A stretch of DNA of 64,000 bases from Ridgeia piscesae (taxonomy: Eukaryota > Annelida > Polychaeta > Sabellida > Siboglinidae). The translations under genes and the position numbers were made by a program. Where the stretch lies: NCBI GenBank assembly GCA_025642075.2, contig JAODUO010000471.1:70001-134000 (forward strand). Reading direction: 5' to 3'. This document shows, one piece after another, positions 44,208 to 56,380 of the stretch. The notes under the pieces are model-generated. The model searched no databases and was not told the DNA's origin. It worked only from the letters and a program-made list of their open reading frames with translations. Within the stretch, counting starts at the first letter, position 1, and each line of letters begins with the position of its first letter.

Positions 44208-47200
44208 ATGGCAGAGGAAAATCGGTCAATTGTACCGCATGAGGAAAAATTGTCAGGTAAGAATAAAAGAAAACATATTTTGCAAACACGCCGCACCTGC
44301 TAGTAGGACTCGCGGAGTTTTAACGTTCGTTTACCACAGAAAGAGCGTAAGCTTCTGCTCTTGTCCGTTGTTTGTATTTGTTTTCTGACGTTTCGCACCA
44401 CGTCGAGAGCATAATTGGGTCATCATGGCCCAGTATAGCGACGCACGCGATTCCGAATAGAACCACGGCAGTGGCTGGAACAAAGGCCCGTTTTTGTATA
44501 TTGTGATTTTGGCAATTTGTTGTTAGAATGGCACTCTTGTTTACTGGCTTCGGGTGGGGGGCGGAACTGGGCTACCAGGACAGATAACGAATTCGCCAAC
44601 GCATTGGCCACCATCGGCATTTCAACGACATAATGTTGTTGTGGTGAAAGGGTAAATAACCACCACTTTGCTACAGTACAGATACAGCACCCAAGGAGAT
44701 CGTTGTTTACATGTATTTTTTATACGTTTCGAATGTATAAACGTCCCTGCAGTATGATCCCATAAATTAAAACCTATCAAACAGTAATCAGCAAAACTGA
44801 ATCTTGTTAATGAATGTTAATTGACAATCATTGAAATGCCCACAAATATTTATAAAAACAATTACAATAGTCAGTTTTATTTTTAAGGTAAAATTATTTC
44901 AAGTGATTACATAGTACAACATCCATCGTTTGGAAGGCTAAAAAACATATCACACTTGAAGTTAACAGTAACACTGATTTTGGGGAGAGCCTCTGATTCT
45001 AAAACAATCTCTACTTTTCTAGGAAACAGTTGAATGGCCATAATAACAAGTTTCCACATTAATGACCATAATAGCAAGGTTCCACATTACATTCACTGAA
45101 GAACAGTAAAACTCAGTTGTTGCATTGTGAGTACACATGGGAAGCCAGTGAGTGTAGCTGTTTTCCAAGTGGTATAATTAGAAGCTCCCTGGCCATGGAT
45201 GTAGGTAGATCAGTTGCTCAGCAGTTATTTGCCCAGCTCATAAATGTGATAATGGTCATTTGCCCGATTGTTAAAAAAACTACTTATCTAGTGTTTATTC
45301 ACTAACTGAGGATTTACAAACGAACAACACACTGCAGTAGATATATTGACATGACTTTCCAATAATTAATTACCAGCATAAAATACAATTGACCAGTTTT
45401 ATGCGCTTTGGCTGTGCTATGTCTGCAAATCATTGTGTGGCTGCTACTATAGTTTAGGTCTATGACATGGTCATTTATAATTTATGTAAAATGTACCAGC
45501 ATTTTAATAATTTATATTTGTTTACTCCCTTTTGACAGCTGAAGATGTTGGCTCTGATGGTACAATAACTATACTGAAAGATCAGCCCGAAACAGTACCC
45601 ACAATGCAACAGGACGACATAGCTTCTCTGCCAAAGGATGTAATGTCATCGCTCCCTGGAGAAGAGCTGTTGGCAGTGCCACATGTTATCGCACCAATGT
45701 CACATGATGCAACATCCAGTGTCGAACAGAATACAATGTCATCAATGTCACAAGAGACACTGCCATCTCTAGTCGAGGAGGTAGTATCCACCGCCCCCCA
45801 ACATGTGATACTAACCCAAGATCTGCCACCCACAGAATCCAGCATGGTGCTAAGCACGACCTTAAATGACAGTGCGATCGATCACTCTGAATCAACATCA
45901 GATCTTATGATATCAGATGTCAAATCGCAGGCTTCTATCTGCACGAATGATGATGATTTTCAAGGCCAGATTATCATCATTGAAACAAACGAGCCGTCAG
46001 AAAAAGAAGTGGTGAATACAGAAGGGGTCACAGTTGGGGGTAAGCGCATCATGTATGAGCTCGGTGAGGCATCGCTGTATGACGAACACACCATCGACAG
46101 TGAACATGTGCAGGTCATGTCTGTCAATGAACACGGCGATGCGGTGGACTTTGAAACACACTCCGATGGCACTGTCAAGCATGTCAAAATTATGGCGATG
46201 GACAAGACTGTCGAAAACTCAGATAATGTCTACGAAGAACCATCACCGAGTGGCAGCACTGAGCAGGTATACATGTGCACACATTTGATTAGTTTTCAGC
46301 AGATCCAGTCAAAACACTGACAAATTAAAAATGTCTTTCAGACCCTGATAAAGTTGGGTTGGATCTGGGTTCCTGGATTTTCATGGAAGCCTGTTTTGAA
46401 ATGTTAAAATAACAATATTCACCAGTAGAATAAATAATGAAGTCGATTGGCTTGATGATATTTTAGCAATAATATTCCTTTGTAAAACCAACTAACATAA
46501 ATTTAAATATATATATAAGTGACCCTGATTCACGAAGGACAAAGTCATGTATATGAAAATCACCTTTGAGCAGTTTAGAATGAAAAAGATACTATAATTA
46601 TATAAATATTTGTACTCTTTATTATAACAAAGACATTCTGTTCCCGCAAGTACTTCCAATGGTATCTTTTTAAGCTAAATCGTCTTGTTGCAGTGATTTG
46701 GTTGTACAATGTGTTTACTATCATCAATACACACTTTTTTTACAGATGACAGTGGTGACAGTCGACGAACAAGGACGCAGACTGCTACTTCCGCCCAGTT
46801 CCAGTTATGTCATTGCCAACACCCCAACCATCACTTCCCCTCCAGTGAAGAACATGATGGCAACACTTCCGCAATTCTCCCCCGTCATTGTCTCGACAGC
46901 GTCCCTTGCTTCCGCCATGCAGCGTCAGTTACTTGCCCCAAAGGGGGTGACATCGTCGGCTACGATATCACTCGCCACCTCCTCGATAACGACTGTCAAC
47001 GCAAAGCCGGCGTATATCAAACAGAAAGCCATCGCTGTGGTACCGTCACCACCAGACGCCACTGGTGACGGGACGTCGTTGCGTGTTCCACGCTGCCTCG
47101 TGTGTGGCGACAGGTCATCGGGGGTTCATTATGGTGTGCTAGCTTGCGAGGGGTGCAAGGTGGGTGGCCAGTTTATTTATTTAAGTATTTATTTATTTTA

Positions 47201-50200
47201 TATTGTTTATTTAAATAAAGTATTTGTTTTATATTGTTTATTTAAATAAAGTATTTATATTATTTATTTAAATAAAGTATTTATTTTATAGTATTTATTT
47301 AAATAAGGTATTTATGTTATATTGTATATTTAAATAAATAATTTTATTCAGCACTTTGTTTTAAGCTAATATCATACTATTGGACTATTAGTGTTACTAT
47401 TAATTATTATTTTATAGTGTATGTGTATTTATAATACGAGACCAAAAGTAAATTTTTCGTTCATGTTCTACTGTGAAAAAGTTCTATAACCTGCACACAT
47501 GAGAACCGCTTATACCGAACACAAAGCTACTTTACACATTTCAGGGTTTCTTCCGGCGTGCCCTGCAAGACATTGGGGACCCGAGCCGGAAGAAGTGTTA
47601 CTACAGCAGGAACTGTGACATCACAGTGCAGACCCGCAACCGTTGCCAATACTGCCGCCTACAAAAGTGCCTGGCACTGGGAATGTCTCGATCTGGTAAG
47701 GACATTATCAGTTATTGTAGCACTAGTACTATGAAATTTTCACGTGCCTCCTTATTAAAGTTACATTCACATGTTGTCCAGGTTTTGAGTATAAATTTTC
47801 AGTGAAACAACAGGTCCCATACACCATTGATCACTTTCTTCAATTCCAAACAAAACATTTATCCATGATCTGCAATTTTTTTTAAAGAATGGCAAACAAT
47901 TATATTCACATTCCGTTTAAATATTCTGCTGTACAAGAGATTATAATTTGCAATTTTTTTTATAATATTAATCATGCATTTTATACTGCAATGTGTACAC
48001 CTCATTTAATAGAGTGCATGCAGTTACTTGATAGCAATGATATCAACTCATTTTGGCTATAAAAAAGGTTACACATGTTCTGTATTATTTCAAAACACAA
48101 GTGCAACTAAGATTCATATACAGAACTCTTTTCAGTTCTCCACCAGCCTTTTTGCTGTCTGTTTGAAGATGATCATCAAAAAACTATGCTTCATATTGTA
48201 GACGAATTGGGCCATAATAACATTTATAAATCACTACCTTGAATGCAAAGATGCAAGAGGATCTTTAAATTAAGTAGGTGTTACTGTTACATTTTCAAAA
48301 AGAAACAAAAATATTATTGATCCCAACAGCAAATACATTATTGATATAAACAGGACAAGTTACATATAAACACACAAATGAAATATTGAAAATGGTAATT
48401 AAGAATAAGAAAAAACAATTATGTAGCAGCATTGAAAGAAAACAATTAATTTTGCACATTTCAGAGTTTCTTCCACCACCCAAATTTAGAAGAGCACTAT
48501 TCTTAGGGAGCCTTTCCTACATCTAACATCTGTTGTTGTAATGGCTAGCAATAAGTTATTCACACTGACAAGAAACATTATCCATTGACACAATACATCT
48601 AACATCTGTTATTGCAATGGCAAGTACTAAGTTATTCACATTGACAAGATATATTATCCATTGATAAAGATTCATCTAACATCTGTTATTATAATGGCAA
48701 GTAATAACTTATTCACATTGACAAGATACATTATCCATTGACAAGATACATCTAATATATGTTGTTATAATGGCAAGTAATACGTTATTCACGTTGACAA
48801 GATATATTATACATAAATACATGATTATATAACTATTGCCTACTAACCAAAAACAGTCAACAAAATAAACTAATATATTTACCATTATAGAAAGAAAATT
48901 ATTAATTTTGCAGTGTGATGAGAAATTGGTCTGTATCATATGGATGGATCACCATCATTTATAAGTGCAGTACCCTTATGATAGAAATTATGCAACTGAT
49001 CGAAGGCATTGGAGACTGTTGGTAGATAACACAGTGAGATACGTCAGGAAAGAGAAAGAAAAGACAGCGAAAACTGAAAATATGGCCAACCTCGACAGGG
49101 ACGCCAAGAGGAGAACAACACAGAGATTATGTTGCCTGGTTTTTTTAATAATAGTAATCATGTATTTAGTACTAGAGCAATGCATTTTGATATTGAAGAC
49201 ACTAATAGTGACATCATATGTCTAACATCTGTTGTAGCTGCGAAACTTGGTCGTCGTTCCCGGAAGATGCGCGAAATGATCAACGAGGCGACACGGACAA
49301 TAGAAGACTCGCAGACAGCACAGGCCCTGCATGGCCTCCTCAGTCTCAAGTCGCCCGAGACGTCAGTCGGCAACAACTTCCCTGCCCTACTCCGGGCTGT
49401 TGGGCAGCACATCAAGCCTGTGGACGCCACTGGCATGGACCGCAAGCCACAGCAGATCATTCAGATGCCCGACGGCATGATATACGAGGTGTCAGAAGTG
49501 CCCGGCCCCATGACAACAATCGTGCTTCCATCACCGAAAGTAGCAAAGTCGACGGACTGTAAAACGGGCATAGCTCCGGTGGTCGTGGGCCAAATCCGCC
49601 CTGCACATGGCCAGGGTAGTGGGTCTATGGTGAAGCTGCTGCTGCAGATGCAATCGCAAGCTGACGCCGCAGCAAGTGCAAAAAAGTTGGCTTCAATGCC
49701 CTCGATGGTCGAGGTGTCACCACAGGTGATCACAACAATTCCTCCTTTGACGATATCACCTGGGACGATGATCGGACAGCCGAAGCTCGGCCGGGCAGTC
49801 ACAAAGGTTGTGTCACCAAGCAGCAGCAGCAACCAGCCAATCATATTGCAGCATAGCAAGTCGGCGAACAGCAACTGCAACGCAATCCCGCTGCCTATAC
49901 ACTTAGTCGGAGTGACACCATCGTCGCCAATGATGCAGATCATTCCCCAGAGTGGCGATGTGCTCACCTCACCAATACTACCACAACTGAATGGCCAGCC
50001 TCTTCTCATCCCGACGCTGGTTACTGCTACCACCACAGCGAAATCACTAACGCCATCTAAACAGTCTCCACTGAGGAAGCGGCAGCATTCGGCCATTTCA
50101 CACCCAACCATGAGAAACACTCTCATCGCACCGCCTCTTAAAATACAGAAAACCCTCAATTCCGCTGCCGTGTCACGGACAGTGATGACCACGCTGCAGG

Positions 50201-50811
50201 CTCGCTCCTCGGTGCTTCCTGGCAAGTCAAATTTATGCACGACAACCAAACCGTCGTCGGAGCTGGCTGCCGTCATCATGCCAATGCTCGAGCCAGTGAA
50301 AACCGACACGCAATCGTCAGAGTCCCCGGAAGTTCCAGACATTGAGACTTTGACGGCAGCAATTATTACAGGTTTCCGAGAAATCTTTGAGCACATCCAA
50401 ACGCAGCTGACTGACTTGAAACAGCAGAATAACAGCGCTCACAGTGATGAACCAGAGAAAGTGAAGCCGATGGTGAGTCGAGTCATAGCGGAACAGATCA
50501 ACACACCTGTGAGAGACGAGGGTCATAGTAATGAACAGGTGAGTTGTAACAGGAAATGGGTATTTTTTAACCCTGTGTGTAGATTTCTGCTCGATCGACC
50601 TCCCAGATATGATTTAAATTTTGATAATATTTATGTTTATATTTATTTTCTTCTGCAGTTTGCTAGTGGTGTTATTTTGTTATTTGTATACGTGGCTTTG
50701 TAAGGGATGTCTTTGAATGAACTCGTACTATTTTAAACTGACAAGGAATTGTAAATGTGCGTCATACATAATTTGGAATAGGTATATCGTAATGAGTGTG
50801 TGTGGGTGTGT

Positions 50812-50874
<63 letters not shown>

Positions 50875-52127
50875 CACGGAAAATGTAATTCTCAGCTCTG
50901 AAAACACTCTGTATAAAAAATTGTGTCTGAAAAATGGACACTATATATATTTGAACACACAAAATTAATCCAGGTGTTGCAAAATATGGTGTAGAAAATT
51001 TGTATTTGTAATTGTATAGACATTTTGGTATCGAATATGGTCAGTTGGTATCAGTATTGTACAGTTGAAACTATAACATGGTCTTATGGTAAAAATGAAG
51101 GCTGCATCGTTAAGTGAAGAGTTGAAGACTCTGTTTCTATGATATGCCTCTCTTGCAGGACTGTGCCTTGAATACCCAGGCTGACCTCTGCTGGCAGAGG
51201 TTCCGCACGAGGTTCAGCGAGGTTGTCACGAATGTGATACACTTCTCAAAGAGAATTCCCGGCTTTATGCAGCTCAGCACTGAGGACCAGCTGTGTCTCG
51301 TGAAAGGGGGGGCCTTTGAGGTAGGTCTTCATATATACTGGCAAATTTAGTCAGCCAACAGCAAGGTCATCTGATACCCAGGATCAGCCACGGGTGGTAA
51401 TTATTAGCAGGATATTCACCAAGTTGTAGTCTGTTCCAGCTTCTAGTTGAGTGGGAACAACCGCATTAGTTTATAGACAAGAACTACTCCGGTTCAGCCT
51501 GTTGCAGCGTGAACACAACATGGTATCTCAACTCAACTGGGTTAATTAATGCGCATTAACTAATCTGGCTCAAAACCCTTTTGTAGTGTCAACAGGGTTG
51601 AGTAGTTTTCTTTTGACACAGTATTGTTTGTGACTTCGTGACATTCTCACAGCCATTGATGTTTATCGATAATCGTTTTTTTATTTTAGTAAATTGCCTG
51701 GCCGTGACTTAATAACAAACAACAGAAGTCGCAGGTGAAATGTATTTTAACACTTCTCCATCAGGTGGCCTGCGTGGTTCATGCGGGGTTCATAGATGGC
51801 GCTGCAGACGTCATGTACCTGTCGATGCCGAGCGGGTGCACGGTGACGCGTGACCAGCTGAAGGCCAGCTTCCTGCTCAGCGAGAACTTCATCGAGCTGC
51901 TCTTCAACTTCTCTATACGCATCATGGCATTCAATCTGACACGCGACGAACTCGCCCTCTTCTCCGCTCTCGTGCTCATCACACCTGGTAGGTGGCAGCA
52001 CTGTGTCGTGTATTGTATCAGTGCCACTTCATGCGTGTACAGAGTCTACAGACCATAGCATCTAAAGATGTGTTAGAATTTAGATAACACAAATTGGCAC
52101 AAATTAACTCTAAATATGTATAATATG

Positions 52128-52173
<46 letters not shown>

Positions 52174-54165
52174 CTCATCAGCATAGGCCTATATAACCAG
52201 GCATCGTCCGATGTATGTCACTTTTGCGTTTAAACATCCCCACTTGTAGCAGCAGCACCATCTGTAGATACCGAGCACCAATCAGTTATCCTCCTACGTG
52301 ATATCTCCTTAAATTAAAAGGAAATCGTACATATTAGCTATGTTGACTATAAATATGTCTTTGTTTTACCCTACTTGCAAGGGCCTATAGTTGTTATTTC
52401 TGTTTTACGGTTTTACCTGATCTCACCATACCCAAATCACAATGGCTTGAAAAGTCCTTAATTCTGGGTTAACTAAGTATGTCCTTGACTTGCCAAGATC
52501 TCCATGGCCTGAATATTGATAATTCTAAACATGTCCTTACATTATCCAGATAACAATGATTTGAAGAGTCATTAATGTTATGTTAACTCTAAGCATTTCC
52601 TTGCCTTACTCATCAGTTCTGTATTAATTATTTTAACTAAGTATATCCTTACCTTACCCAGATCTGAGTAATTTTAATGTTTTTTAAATGAAGATTAACT
52701 CAAAACACGCCTTCACCCTAATTCAAATCACAATGGCAATTATGGCATGAAGAGTCCTTAATTCAGGGATAACTTAGAATATCATTGACTTACATAGATC
52801 TCCACATCCTGTAGATTTGTTAATTATATGTTAATTCTAAGCTGTTTAGCATGTTCTTAAATTATTAGGACCAAAATGAGATGAAGCTAATTAATTCTGT
52901 TCTGGGCTAGCGCTTAGCCTAAAATCTGTTTGGCTATTTTGGCTAAAGGTCAGAAATTTCTTTAGCCAAATAAGATTTTCTTTAGCCATTTCTAGGTGTC
53001 AGTTTTATTTAACCAAACATTTATATCATGATTAGCATAAAAAGAAAGCTAAGCACACATAAAGCAAATAAACAACCAATATGATTTAGTATAAACATTG
53101 TTTAACGATAAAAAGAAAGCTGAACAACTATTGAGAATTTTACAAACACACAAAATGTATTAATGGGACATTTGTGAGTTATTAAAAGCCAGACATCACC
53201 TGCCACCTAATATTAATGTCATAAATTTACATTTTAGCAAAAGTTGAAGATAAAATGTTAAAAGCAATGTCAAATAATTAAGTACAATAAACTGACTGAT
53301 AAATTGATTAATGTGACTTTGCTTATACTGGGTGATAATAGGGAACCTGTCATGTACAGCGTTGTGCTCGTCTCAAACTTGTAACAAGTGTCAACACCAC
53401 ATCAAACAGGCTCAATTGTCCAGGCAACACAATAGTTGATTGAATTAAGCCCTACTATTGTCTGTGAGCTTGTCTGACTGGAAGGATTAGCAACGTATTG
53501 TTTACCCTGCAGGGCACGTCACGCTGTCTGGTTATTTGGGTTGGTTGGATGTGCAATCATTTAGGCAATTTCAACGGAGACTGGCAGTGAATAATATAGT
53601 AATGTACTGCTGATGACGTCACTAATAACAACCAAAATTACGTTTCGCCAATTTTACGAAGAGTTTTTATTTATTTTTGCTAAATAACAAACCGTATCAC
53701 CCATGATGCAATTGCCGATTGGCAACGCTAGCTTAGCTGCTTTAACTCTTGAGTATGTCCATGCCTTACTCAGATGGCAAAGGCCTGAAGAGTTCTATAT
53801 TAATTATATCATATTAATTTTTGGTTAATTATAAGTTTGTCTTTGGCTTACACAGATCATCACGAATGGAAGAATGAATTGTTAATCCTGAGCTAACTCT
53901 AAGCCGCTCCTTGTCTTTGCCAGACCGCCACGGCCTGAAGAATCACGAGACAGTGGGTCGACTGCTGGAGACACTCATCGATGCACTTCAGACAGAGATT
54001 GCCAGCAATCATCCAACTGAGAATGGACTCTTTCCCCGCCTGCTCATGGTCCTCTCAAGTCTGCGTGAACTCAGTGTCGAGCACCAGTGCATGCTGGGAA
54101 CGATCAAGGGCAAGCCAGAGTTTTCCGCAGACGTCCATGCAGAAGTATTTAACTTAATAGAATGA
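44208..54165 (+). CDS. Nuclear receptor, NR1-like, 8 coding exons
   Basis: Ligand-regulated-type transcription factor. Exons: 44208-44256, 45539-46266, 46746-47159, 47545-47695, 49238-50538, 51159-51320, 51765-51987, 53924-54165; all GT-AG and in phase, 1089 aa. The ATG has a good context (A at -3, G at +4). Residues 1-375 are an acidic, Ser/Thr-rich A/B region. The DBD starts at about 376 with [14 protein letters not shown] and P-box CEGCKGFFRR; D-box CYYSRNC and GMSRS follow. An intron splits the two zinc modules after CEGCK, a common receptor position. The linker between modules is two residues longer than in most NR1 members. [13 protein letters not shown] forms the C-terminal extension. 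A hinge of about 400 residues precedes the LBD, with [20 protein letters not shown] (H3-H5), a DRHGL turn (family DRPGL) and AF-2-like HAEVFNLIE at the end. The LBD favours E75/Rev-erb/PPAR-like NR1. I cannot name the subgroup. Confidence 0.92.
45032..45089 (+). repeat. 29-bp tandem duplication in receptor intron 1
   Basis: AATGGCCATAATAACAAG with TTTCCACATTA is followed directly by AATGACCATAATAGCAAG with GTTCCACATTA. Confidence 0.85.
47165..47345 (+). repeat. AT-rich tandem repeat at the start of receptor intron 3
   Basis: Five or so degenerate units contain TTTATTTAAATAAAGTATTT, itself partly palindromic. They begin within 10 bp of the exon-3 donor. Confidence 0.8.
48451..48510 (+). other. 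Decayed copy of the exon-4 acceptor in receptor intron 4
   Basis: Bases 48451-48474 match 47531-47554 at 22 of 24 positions. The match covers the polypyrimidine/AG acceptor and the first 10 bases of exon 4 (GGTTTCTTCC). After a gap, ACCCAAATTTAGAAGAG resembles exon-4 ACCCGAGCCGGAAGAAG. Confidence 0.7.
48521..48825 (+). repeat. Four tandem 76-bp repeats in receptor intron 4
   Basis: Units start at 48521, 48597, 48674 and 48750 with ATCTAACATCTGTT or a variant, and contain TTATTCACATTGACAAGATA. The 15-mer TCTAACATCTGTTGT recurs at 49221-49235, immediately before the functional exon-5 acceptor at 49237. Confidence 0.85.
50814..50871. repeat. (TA)n microsatellite
   Basis: A pure TA tract in receptor intron 5. 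A similar one lies at 52135-52171 in intron 7, and a shorter one at about 59448-59474. Confidence 0.97.
52400..53880 (+). repeat. Array of degenerate acceptor/exon-8 junction copies in receptor intron 7
   Basis: Units of roughly 60-75 bp share TTAACTCTAAGTATGTCCTTG, an AG-ending acceptor-like segment, then a relative of the exon-8 start, and TTAATTCTG. Junctions lie near 52433, 52498, 52548, 52661, 52730, 52797, 52869, 53773 and 53856, with a partial unit near 52612; the true junction is 53923/53924. After the AG they read, for example, ATCTCCATGGCCTGAA, ATGGCAAAGGCCTGAAG and ATCATCACGAATGGAAGAAT, against ACCGCCACGGCCTGAAGAAT in exon 8. About 860 bp of other sequence (52890-53740) interrupts the array. 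Confidence 0.8.
52895..52995. repeat. Hairpin-rich element (GGCTAAAG words)
   Basis: TTGGCTAAAG and CTTTAGCCAA form a perfect 10-bp inverted repeat across about 13 bp, flanked by further TTAGCC/GGCTA words. It interrupts the junction array of receptor intron 7. Confidence 0.6.
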
Positions 54166-54948
54166 AAATGTGCAGTGTTGGACAGGTCTGATGCCAGGAA
54201 AAGATGGAATGGTGGCAACTTCTGCATGGAGGCAATATCCGTCACAAGTGCTGTAAACCTATGAAGGTTACTGTGATTTGGACTGGTGGTTTTGCTGAAC
54301 TGCATTTTTCTAAAAAGTAGATCACACGCTTCAGAGCTCTGCTCTCGTAGCAGTAATTGTCTGCTGCCAGCTTTTTCCAGAATTTGAAGAATTATTCAGA
54401 TCTTTTTAGCCGTGGCTGTACATGGTAATGGTTGTTTATTGTGTCGATGAACATAACTGTTTGTTATTTTCCCTGATTTTGTTTGTCGTACAAAGTAGAT
54501 TAATTGTAGCTTTTGTGTTTATGTCTACAGATTAATTGAGATAACTCTCTCAGCGTGTGTTGTTGCAGGGTAGTAGTTTTGTTTTTGTGTGAAACTGAAA
54601 TCATGAGCCACATTAGGAATGTCCATAAGATGATACATGTCCTTTAAAAAGTGAAATACCATTGTTACTATTTATATATCTAAATTATGCTTTACCCAGG
54701 AGTTTATATGAACTAACGACTCCATTTATAGATTACACTGTGTTACTGTTAATTGTAAAACTGTGCGTTTCAGTGTGAGAGTTGCATGTTGTGTCAAATT
54801 CCTTTCATAGTGTTATATCATCTGCTTCAAAGATAGAACAATCCTGTGGCTATATAGCCTGTATGTTGTATTTTAATTACAAGTAGCAAGTGCAATTTTT
54901 TTCACATCCTACGTTAGCTTTTTTGCACAAATTCATTTAATCGTCGTG

Positions 54949-55081
<133 letters not shown>

Positions 55082-55689
55082 ATATATATTTGTCTAAACA
55101 AATACACATGCATGAGATTGGTCATTCAAGAAATATCTAGACAAATTAAAGATGAGATTTGTTACAATTTTGTCACAGCCATTTGTGATGGGTGTCAACT
55201 GTGAGCTATGAGCACTCTCTCTGTACCCCTGTATGATATAGAAGCATTCTAAATTTATTCTTTGAAAGAATTGAATCATGATTACTCATACTACTTTCAC
55301 CAAGATCTGATGATGTAAGTGATGAGATGTATTACTATTTTAGACGATGTGAAATATGTGTAAGAAATTATTTTGTTGTGGACATGTTTCAAGAAAATAT
55401 ACAATCAACATGTGCAGTAGTTAAAACCATGGTTGTGTATAGTATATGTATATTATTTAATGTGTGTTTAAAATGTACATATCTTTTATGTGTTTGTTTG
55501 TGCATGCCGTACATCCAGTGGTATTGCTTGCATTTATTATGTATATGTTTGAACAACAACAAAATTGCTTATATCAGTATCTGTCTTGTTTCTCTCATCT
55601 TACCAAAAACATGTACTGAGGATTCTAGGAATGGCTTGGTGTTATCAGAGTACACAAAATCTTTAAAATATATATTATTGCCTTATAAT

Positions 55690-56380
55690 TATTACCAGAC
55701 AGAAAGGGTAAAACTGAAACAGTATTTATTATCTTCAGCCAAGAGTATCATTAGAGTGAAAGTACTTTTGTGAAACGCTAAAAGATGTGGTCAGGGTATC
55801 AAGAAGTACTTTTCTGGTCATGGTATTATGAAATACTTTGTGAAACCTTCAAAGATGTAGTCAGTGTATTGTGAAGTACTTTTGTGAAACCTGCTAAAAT
55901 GTGATCAATGTATCATTATACAGAAATGAATACATCTGAAACTTATTATCTTCAGTGATAAAGGTAACAGCAGATAGAAAGGGGTACTCTTGAGGTACTC
56001 TTGTGAAACCCCCAATAATGGAGTCAAGGTATCATCAGACAAATGAAGTATCTTTTTTAAAATTTGAAATATTTTGTACAGTGCATCAAACAAGAAGGGA
56101 TACTTTTGAAATATTCCTGTCTGTTGTCTTGTGTAACTTTCACTGGTGCAGTCAGAGTATGGTCAGACAGAGAGGGATATACGTGGTGTAGTTTTGTTGA
56201 ACCTAATGGAAAAGTACCCCGGGGGGTAGTTAAAATATCATGAGACGGAAAGGAGTCTACCTGAATAGTACTGTCATGAAACCATAGATTATGCAGTCAA
56301 AGTATCATCCATTATATTTTATAATTAAAGTTTTGTGCATCTGTCAATGGTGTGGTTACAGTATCGTCAAATAAAACTGT
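55690..56380 (+). repeat. Degenerate tandem repeat downstream of the receptor gene
   Basis: The phrase TTTGTGAAACC, then ATG-GTC-AGTATC with ATCAGACAGAAAGGG variants, recurs at irregular 40-130 bp spacing (cores near 55792, 55860, 55903, 56023, 56152, 56229, 56297 and 56355). It is an old, heavily decayed array. Confidence 0.6.
56370..56375 (+). terminator. Candidate polyadenylation signal of the receptor gene
   Basis: AATAAA about 2.2 kb after the stop codon. An earlier ATTAAA at 55145-55150 is an alternative. Neither can be chosen from sequence alone. The 54166-56369 stretch holds no other gene. Confidence 0.3.

Noticed and set aside
44057..44296. N-terminal extension of the C12orf4 homologue beginning MFRVDLFRL
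   Set aside because: The phase would join exon 1, but its ATG overlaps the receptor start codon (shared CATG) and the family landmark begins within exon 1. Kept only as a remote alternative.
49461..50396. 311-codon minus-strand frame opposite receptor exon 5
   Set aside because: Shadow of the receptor hinge exon; no motif, and the plus-strand reading is supported by splice phases.
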